In this document: piece after piece, positions 59,700 through 64,000 of the stretch
How positions within the stretch are numbered: position 1 is the stretch's first letter
Layout: every line of letters begins with the position of its first letter
Source: Streptomyces cylindrosporus
GTDB taxonomy: Bacteria; Actinomycetota; Actinomycetes; Streptomycetales; Streptomycetaceae
Length of the DNA stretch: 64,000 nucleotides
Assembly (NCBI RefSeq): GCF_022698165.1
Contig: NZ_JALDAY010000007.1
Location: 1-64,000, forward strand
Direction of reading: 5' to 3'
Made by a program: the position numbers and the translations under genes
Notes under the pieces: generated by a model
The model's input: only the letters and a program-made list of their open reading frames with translations
Database searches by the model: none
Told to the model about the DNA's origin: nothing

Positions 59700-61068
59700 C
59701 GCTGTGCTCCTGCTTCTTCTCGGTGGGAACGGGGGTGCGGCCGAACGCGAGGCGGACCACGCGCCGCCAGTCGACGGACGGTGCGACGTAGGGGGCGCCG
59801 GGCCGGTGTCTGGGCACCCGCACCCGCAGTGCTCCGGGCCGCACCGTGCAGACGACCGGCGGCGGCAGGGTGAGCGCCTCGCCGTCGACGGCCACCGCGA
59901 TGAGCTCCTCCTCGGCCTCCACGACGACCTGACGTGCCGTCAAGGACGTTATTCCGGCCGCCCTTTCGCCGAGCAGGACCACTTCGGCGGCCTGCGCCGC
60001 GCCCTCGACGCGGACGGCGATCACGCCGAGTCTGCCGCTGTCGAGCCGGGGGCGGCGCCCGCCGGCGAGCGGATCGGCGCGCGCGTACGGGTTGTTGCTG
60101 ACGAGAAGTGCCTGCGGTGCGTGCAACTCCTTGTCGTCCACGCGGGCTTCGAGGGTGGTGCCGGCGTCGCCGGCGAGGAGGTCGGGGAGTTGGTCGAGGG
60201 CGGTGGCCGCCTTGGCGTCGCGGTAGTCGGGGCTCTGCACGATCTCCGCGTACGTCCCGAACGAGACCGTGTTGACGAACGGCCGCCCGGAGACATCGCC
60301 GAGGTCGACGCGGAGTTCGACGCCGTCGGTGAGTGCGTCCAGGCTGTTCGCGGGGTTCTCCCGGTCGAGGCCCAGGTCCATGGCGAAGTGGTTGCGGGTC
60401 CCGGCCGTGACGACCATGAACGGCAGCCCGTGTTCGGCGGCCACCCCCGCCACCAGGGCCTGGGTGCCGTCGCCGCCGGCCACGCCGAGCAGGTCGGCGC
60501 CCTCGGCCACCGCCTGGCGGGCCAGCGCCACCGGGTCGGGGTTCGTGTCGAGGTCGAGGAGGATCACGCGGGCGCCGAGGGCCTGGGCCCGCTCCACCAG
60601 GTCGAACCGGCCGACCTTTCCGCCACCCGACCGGGGGTTCATGATGAGCACGGGCCGGCGCGGCGGACGGGCCGAGCGGGAGTGCATCCCGTGCGGCTTG
60701 CGCAGGCGGCGCAGGGCGCTCCTGGCGCAGGCCAGCGCGGCGGTCCACGACGCGAGCGACGCCATCGCCACCACCCACAGGCCAGACACCGCGTACAGCA
60801 CCAGGACGGCCACCGGGGCGGCCATGGCCAGCAGAGCGCCGAACAGACGCGCCGGTCCCCGGTGCGCGAGCGCCCACCAAAGACCCGCACCCGCCAGGCC
60901 GAGCCCGACCAGACCGAGCACCAGGACCGCCCACTGCCCGGCGGTCGCCACGAAGGCGACGGCCCCGGCAAGGCACAGCAGCGCGAGCCGGGCCAGGGAC
61001 CGAGCCGCGCGCAGCTCTCGGCCGGAGCCGCGCGGCTCCGCCTCGCTCGTCGTACGGGTCACGTTCAT
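59692..61068 (-). CDS. Diacylglycerol kinase catalytic-domain protein
   Basis: 458 residues from ATG 61068. Four N-terminal hydrophobic helices (about 25-115) are followed by a DagK/LCB5-type catalytic domain with VLIMNPRSGGGKVGRF and the nucleotide loop GVAGGDGTQALVAG. The kinase would phosphorylate diacylglycerol or a similar lipid. Translational coupling to the PAP2 gene puts a lipid kinase and a lipid phosphatase in one unit. Confidence 0.9.
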   Translation of the reverse strand: MNVTRTTSEAEPRGSGRELRAARSLARLALLCLAGAVAFVATAGQWAVLVLGLVGLGLAGAGLWWALAHRGPARLFGALLAMAAPVAVLVLYAVSGLWVVAMASLASWTAALACARSALRRLRKPHGMHSRSARPPRRPVLIMNPRSGGGKVGRFDLVERAQALGARVILLDLDTNPDPVALARQAVAEGADLLGVAGGDGTQALVAGVAAEHGLPFMVVTAGTRNHFAMDLGLDRENPANSLDALTDGVELRVDLGDVSGRPFVNTVSFGTYAEIVQSPDYRDAKAATALDQLPDLLAGDAGTTLEARVDDKELHAPQALLVSNNPYARADPLAGGRRPRLDSGRLGVIAVRVEGAAQAAEVVLLGERAAGITSLTARQVVVEAEEELIAVAVDGEALTLPPPVVCTVRPGALRVRVPRHRPGAPYVAPSVDWRRVVRLAFGRTPVPTEKKQEHSDA

Positions 61069-61557
61069 GCTGCACGGGCGGTACGCCCTGCCTCCCCCTC
61101 CATGGTCGTCACGGCCTGCCGGTGCGGCACCCCGGCGTCCATGATCCCGGTCCGGCCGGAACGGCGCCACCAACGTGGCCTGCTCCCCAGTACCACCGTG
61201 TACGCCCCCCAAGCGCTCCTCCGTTGTGATGGCGCGCGCCGTCGGAGTTCGGCCTTTCTGCCGGTCGCAGGCAGGTGTTCGACTGGTCAGACGTGCGGGT
61301 TGACAGCATGGGCGGTTCCGTCGGCCGGGCCCTCCGACGGCCGGGAAATCGCCCGTGACCTGCGGGGATCCCCGCGGGGGCCGCCCTGGGACCGGGCGCG
61401 GACCCGGTGTCGTACTGCCTGCTGAGACGTCAGCGGCGACTTCCGGCCGGTTGGGGCTTGGCGTGATGGCACGTGCCGGGCGGTGGCCGAAGTGCCGACA
61501 CCCCGTCAGGGTGCGCTTCCATTTGTGTGCGATCCATGCAGACGGCAAGGAGCACCT
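61069..61557. other. Intergenic region (489 bp)
   Basis: Divergent gap between the diacylglycerol kinase and the RsbW-type ATPase genes. I see no gene. A TTGACA (61300-61305) has no convincing -10 at normal spacing. A palindrome GCGGGGATCCCCGC lies at 61362-61375. Confidence 0.5.
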
Positions 61558-61965
61558 GTGCTGAGACGCGACGCCTTCAGACTGCCCCGGCATCCGACCT
61601 CGGTCGCCTGTGCCCGGCGGCGCGTTCGGCACCACCTCACCGCGTGGGGGCACAAGCCCGACGACGAGGTCACCGAGGAGGTCGTGCTGCTCGTCTCCGA
61701 GCTGGCGGCGAACGTGGTGCGCCACGCGCCCGCGCAGGCGCAGGAGTTCGAGATCGCGGTGACCGCGCTGGCGGACGACTCCTGCTTCATCGAGGTCTCC
61801 GACGAGAGCCCGACCCTGCCGTCGCTGCGGGCCGTGTCCTGCTGGGAGGAGGAGAGCGGGCGCGGACTGCGGCTGGTCGACGAACTCGCCCGCACCTGGG
61901 GCGTCCATCAGCGCGGCGGACACGGCAAGACCGTGTGGGCCCTGATCACTTCAGGCCCTCCCTAG
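61558..61965 (+). CDS. RsbW-type ATP-binding (anti-sigma kinase-like) protein
   Basis: 135 residues from GTG 61558, with AAGGAG 6 nt upstream. A GHKL ATPase fold: ELAANVVRHAP is the N-box, and ESGRGLRLVDELA the G1/G2 region. This is the stand-alone regulatory HATPase class of Streptomyces, which phosphorylates anti-sigma antagonists or sequesters sigma factors. The neighbouring SpoIIE phosphatases could act on the same partner-switch network, although no antagonist gene is adjacent. Confidence 0.88.
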   Translation: MLRRDAFRLPRHPTSVACARRRVRHHLTAWGHKPDDEVTEEVVLLVSELAANVVRHAPAQAQEFEIAVTALADDSCFIEVSDESPTLPSLRAVSCWEEESGRGLRLVDELARTWGVHQRGGHGKTVWALITSGPP

Positions 61966-62099
61966 CCGGACGCCCGCCGTCCCGACCCGGCCCGCGTGCC
62001 CCGACGGGATCAGGGTGGGCGAGTCCCCGCATTTCGGGTACCCGTGGGCTTGGAACCGCCCCCTCCGGGGTGGGTCCGAGCCGATGCCGAGGTGCAGCC

Positions 62100-62999
62100 A
62101 TGGGTGATGCGCAGCGCGTCACGGAGTCCGACCGCCTGCCGGACGAGTGGGGCAGGATCCTCGACCTGCTGCGCCGGACGCGCGGCTTCACCTTCACCGG
62201 GTACAAGCACGGCGTGCTGGAGAGGTCCGTCAGCCGTCGGATGGCCGTCCTCGGCATCACCTCCTACACGGCGTACCGGCAGCGGCTCGCGGCCGGCCCC
62301 GGCGAGTGCGATCTTCTCCTGCGCGCGCTGCTGATCGGCACCACGTCCTTCTTCCGCGACCCGTCGGCCTGGGACTACCTGCGTCGGGAGGTCGTTCCGG
62401 AACTGCTGGAGGAGAGCGTTCCGGGCAGGGAGATCCGGGTGTGGAGCGCCGGCTGCGCCCGCGGCGAGGAGGCGTACTCGCTGGCGATCCTGTTCGCGGA
62501 GGCGATCGGCCGGGGCCCGGTGCTGCCCGATGTGAGGATCTTCGCCACGGACGTGGACCCGGACGCGCTCCAGGTCGCGCGGAGCGGGCTGTACCCGGGC
62601 AAGGCGGTGACCGCGATGCCGTCGCGGTTGCGCGACACCTACCTGACTCCGCAGGGCGACCAGTACCGGATCCGTTCCGGCCTGCGGTGCTCCGTGGTGT
62701 TCGGCCGACACGACATCATGCGCGACGTGCCGCTGTCCGGGGTCGACCTGCTGGTCTGCCGCAACACGCTGATGTACTTCGACACCACGACCCAGGCCGG
62801 GGTCCTGGACGGGTTCCGCTTCGCCCTGCGTGGCGGGGGGTTCCTCTTCCTCGGCCGGGCGGAGACGCTGGCGATCTACGGCCACGACACGTTCGTACCC
62901 GTGGAGCGGCGGCAGCGGGTCTACCGGCGGCTGCCGGACGGCCCGGCGGCGACCGAGCACCGGCCGGCTGCCGCCCGGCGACGCGATCGACGGCGCTGA
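62100..62999 (+). CDS. CheR-type protein methyltransferase
   Basis: 299 residues. The N-terminal CheR helical domain (about 15-75) is followed by the SAM-binding domain with SAGCARGEEAYSLAILFAEA, IFATDVDPDALQVAR and the end motif DLLVCRNTLMYFD. In flagellated bacteria CheR methylates chemoreceptor glutamates with SAM. Streptomyces have neither flagella nor chemoreceptors, and no CheB or receptor gene lies nearby, so the target here is unknown. ATG 62100; no strong ribosome site. Confidence 0.9.
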   Translation: MGDAQRVTESDRLPDEWGRILDLLRRTRGFTFTGYKHGVLERSVSRRMAVLGITSYTAYRQRLAAGPGECDLLLRALLIGTTSFFRDPSAWDYLRREVVPELLEESVPGREIRVWSAGCARGEEAYSLAILFAEAIGRGPVLPDVRIFATDVDPDALQVARSGLYPGKAVTAMPSRLRDTYLTPQGDQYRIRSGLRCSVVFGRHDIMRDVPLSGVDLLVCRNTLMYFDTTTQAGVLDGFRFALRGGGFLFLGRAETLAIYGHDTFVPVERRQRVYRRLPDGPAATEHRPAAARRRDRRR

Positions 63000-63030
63000 G
63001 ACTCGGCTGCCCGGACGCGCCGGGATGCTC

Positions 63031-63960
63031 TCAGCCGTGCGGAACGGTGCCGGTGTCGAGGGCCGCAGCGCGCAGGGCCGCGGCGAGCCGGGCGACCGGT
63101 TCGGTCGGCGGCTGGGGCATGCGGGCCAGCAGGAGGCGCCGCTGTTCCTGGGGGCCGCCGCGGACCGGCAGGACGCGTACGCCCGCGGGCGCGGCGGGCG
63201 CGAGGACGGCGGGCACGGTGGTCAGGCCGAAGCCGGCGGCGACCAGGTGCAGCTTGGCCAGCCAGTCGCGGGCGGTGTGGACGATCTCGGGCCGTTCGTC
63301 GAGGCCGGGCCACACCCCCATCAGCCGGTCCTCGCCGGAGGTGGAACCGGCGATCCAGCGCTGTCCCCGCAGATCGGCCACGTCGACGTACTCGCCGCGC
63401 GCGAGCGGATGGGAAGCGGGCAGGGCGAGGCACAGGGCGCGCTCGCTGAGCGTGCGCAGGGCCAGCGGCGGCGATTCGGCGTCCGGTGGCCGGAACGGCG
63501 GCGCCGACGCCAGCAGCGCGAGATCCAGGCTCCCGGCCCGCAACGCGCGGACCAGCGCCGGGGTGCTGCCCTCCCGGGTGACGACCCGCAGGGCGGGATC
63601 CGTCTCGCGCAGCCGGGCCAGCGCGCCGGGCAGCAGTACGGCGCCGGCGCTCGGGAACCAGCCCAGCCGGACGGTCCCGGCCTGCCCGGGCAGGCCGGAC
63701 AACTCCCGGGCGGCGGCGTCGATCTCGTCGAGCACCGCCCTGGCGCGCCGCAGCACGACATGCCCGGCCGGGGTCAGCCGTGCGCCGTCCCTGCGCCGCT
63801 CCAGCAGTTCCGTGCCGGCCGCCCGTTCGATCGCGGCGATCTGCCGGGACACCGCGGACTGGGTGTAGCCCAGGGAGGCGGCGGCCGCGGTGAAGGTCGC
63901 CTGCTCGGCGACCGCTCGGAAGACCCGCAGTGCGGTGAGGGACACATCGGTGAAGTCCAT
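63031..63960 (-). CDS. LysR-family transcriptional regulator
   Basis: 309 residues. The N-terminal helix-turn-helix reads ATFTAAAASLGYTQSAVSRQ, and a type 2 periplasmic-binding effector domain follows (about 90-295; VRLGWFPSAGAVLLPGAL). The start ATG at 63960 is 40 bp from the window edge; the divergent gene it normally controls would be outside. Its stop is 31 bp from the CheR stop on the other strand. Confidence 0.93.
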   Translation of the reverse strand: MDFTDVSLTALRVFRAVAEQATFTAAAASLGYTQSAVSRQIAAIERAAGTELLERRRDGARLTPAGHVVLRRARAVLDEIDAAARELSGLPGQAGTVRLGWFPSAGAVLLPGALARLRETDPALRVVTREGSTPALVRALRAGSLDLALLASAPPFRPPDAESPPLALRTLSERALCLALPASHPLARGEYVDVADLRGQRWIAGSTSGEDRLMGVWPGLDERPEIVHTARDWLAKLHLVAAGFGLTTVPAVLAPAAPAGVRVLPVRGGPQEQRRLLLARMPQPPTEPVARLAAALRAAALDTGTVPHG

Positions 63961-64000
63961 GACGATTCCGCATCGTAGCTGTGCCTGGTTCTCGTTGGAC

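Overview
The window is from a high-GC actinobacterium, almost certainly a Streptomyces chromosome. Third codon positions are G/C-saturated, GTG starts and GTGA stop/start overlaps are frequent, and the gene families are typical of the genus: SpoIIE-type phosphatases with PAS/GAF domains, a PQQ-repeat Ser/Thr kinase, an ECF42 sigma factor with its DGPF partner, Tat-exported hydrolases and many TetR/VOC genes. I see no rRNA, tRNA, CRISPR array or prophage.

Layout. (1) 1-7078 is a sulfide/persulfide-handling cluster. It holds a partial SQR-like flavoprotein, OsmC, a class V aminotransferase, thioredoxin, a membrane rhodanese, the CsoR-family regulator CstR, a TauE exporter, a small rhodanese, an MBL-rhodanese protein and a DUF302 protein. 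Six copies of a palindrome (TACCC-N4-GGGTA) lie in its four control regions. (2) 7053-7951 is decayed DNA (ABC ATPase and probable TetR remnants). (3) 8176-12619 holds a MarR/MFS efflux pair, a HAD protein, two related membrane proteins and a VOC protein. (4) 12781-14594 is an IS605-type element with an intact-looking TnpB and a broken TnpA, ending just upstream of pepN. (5) 14615-24692 holds PepN, an NhaA-DsbA fusion, an unrecognised zinc-ribbon protein, the ECF42/DGPF pair and a secreted GH55 glucanase. (6) 24876-36455 holds an MMPL transporter, two divergent SpoIIE phosphatases, an EF-hand protein, VOC proteins, a Tat-secreted purple acid phosphatase and a P1 peptidase.

(7) 36574-39739 is an MFS exporter between two paralogous TetR genes, with tandem palindromes. 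(8) 39746-46486 is a TetR-controlled catabolic operon: extradiol-type VOC dioxygenase, FAH-family hydrolase, FAD monooxygenase and acetoacetyl-CoA synthetase. (9) 46555-54839 holds secreted hydrolases (GH25, GH95-like), a PucR/PfkB pair, a divergent class II aldolase and a DUF3616 protein. (10) 54936-63960 is signalling and lipid genes: kinase, SpoIIE phosphatase, HEAT-repeat pseudogene, PAP2 phosphatase, diacylglycerol kinase, RsbW-type ATPase, orphan CheR and LysR.

The most coherent system is the CstR regulon. Its genes would oxidise sulfide, carry and oxidise persulfide, move sulfane sulfur and export the product, all apparently under one repressor. The TetR catabolic operon and the dead-TnpA/live-TnpB element are the next best leads.
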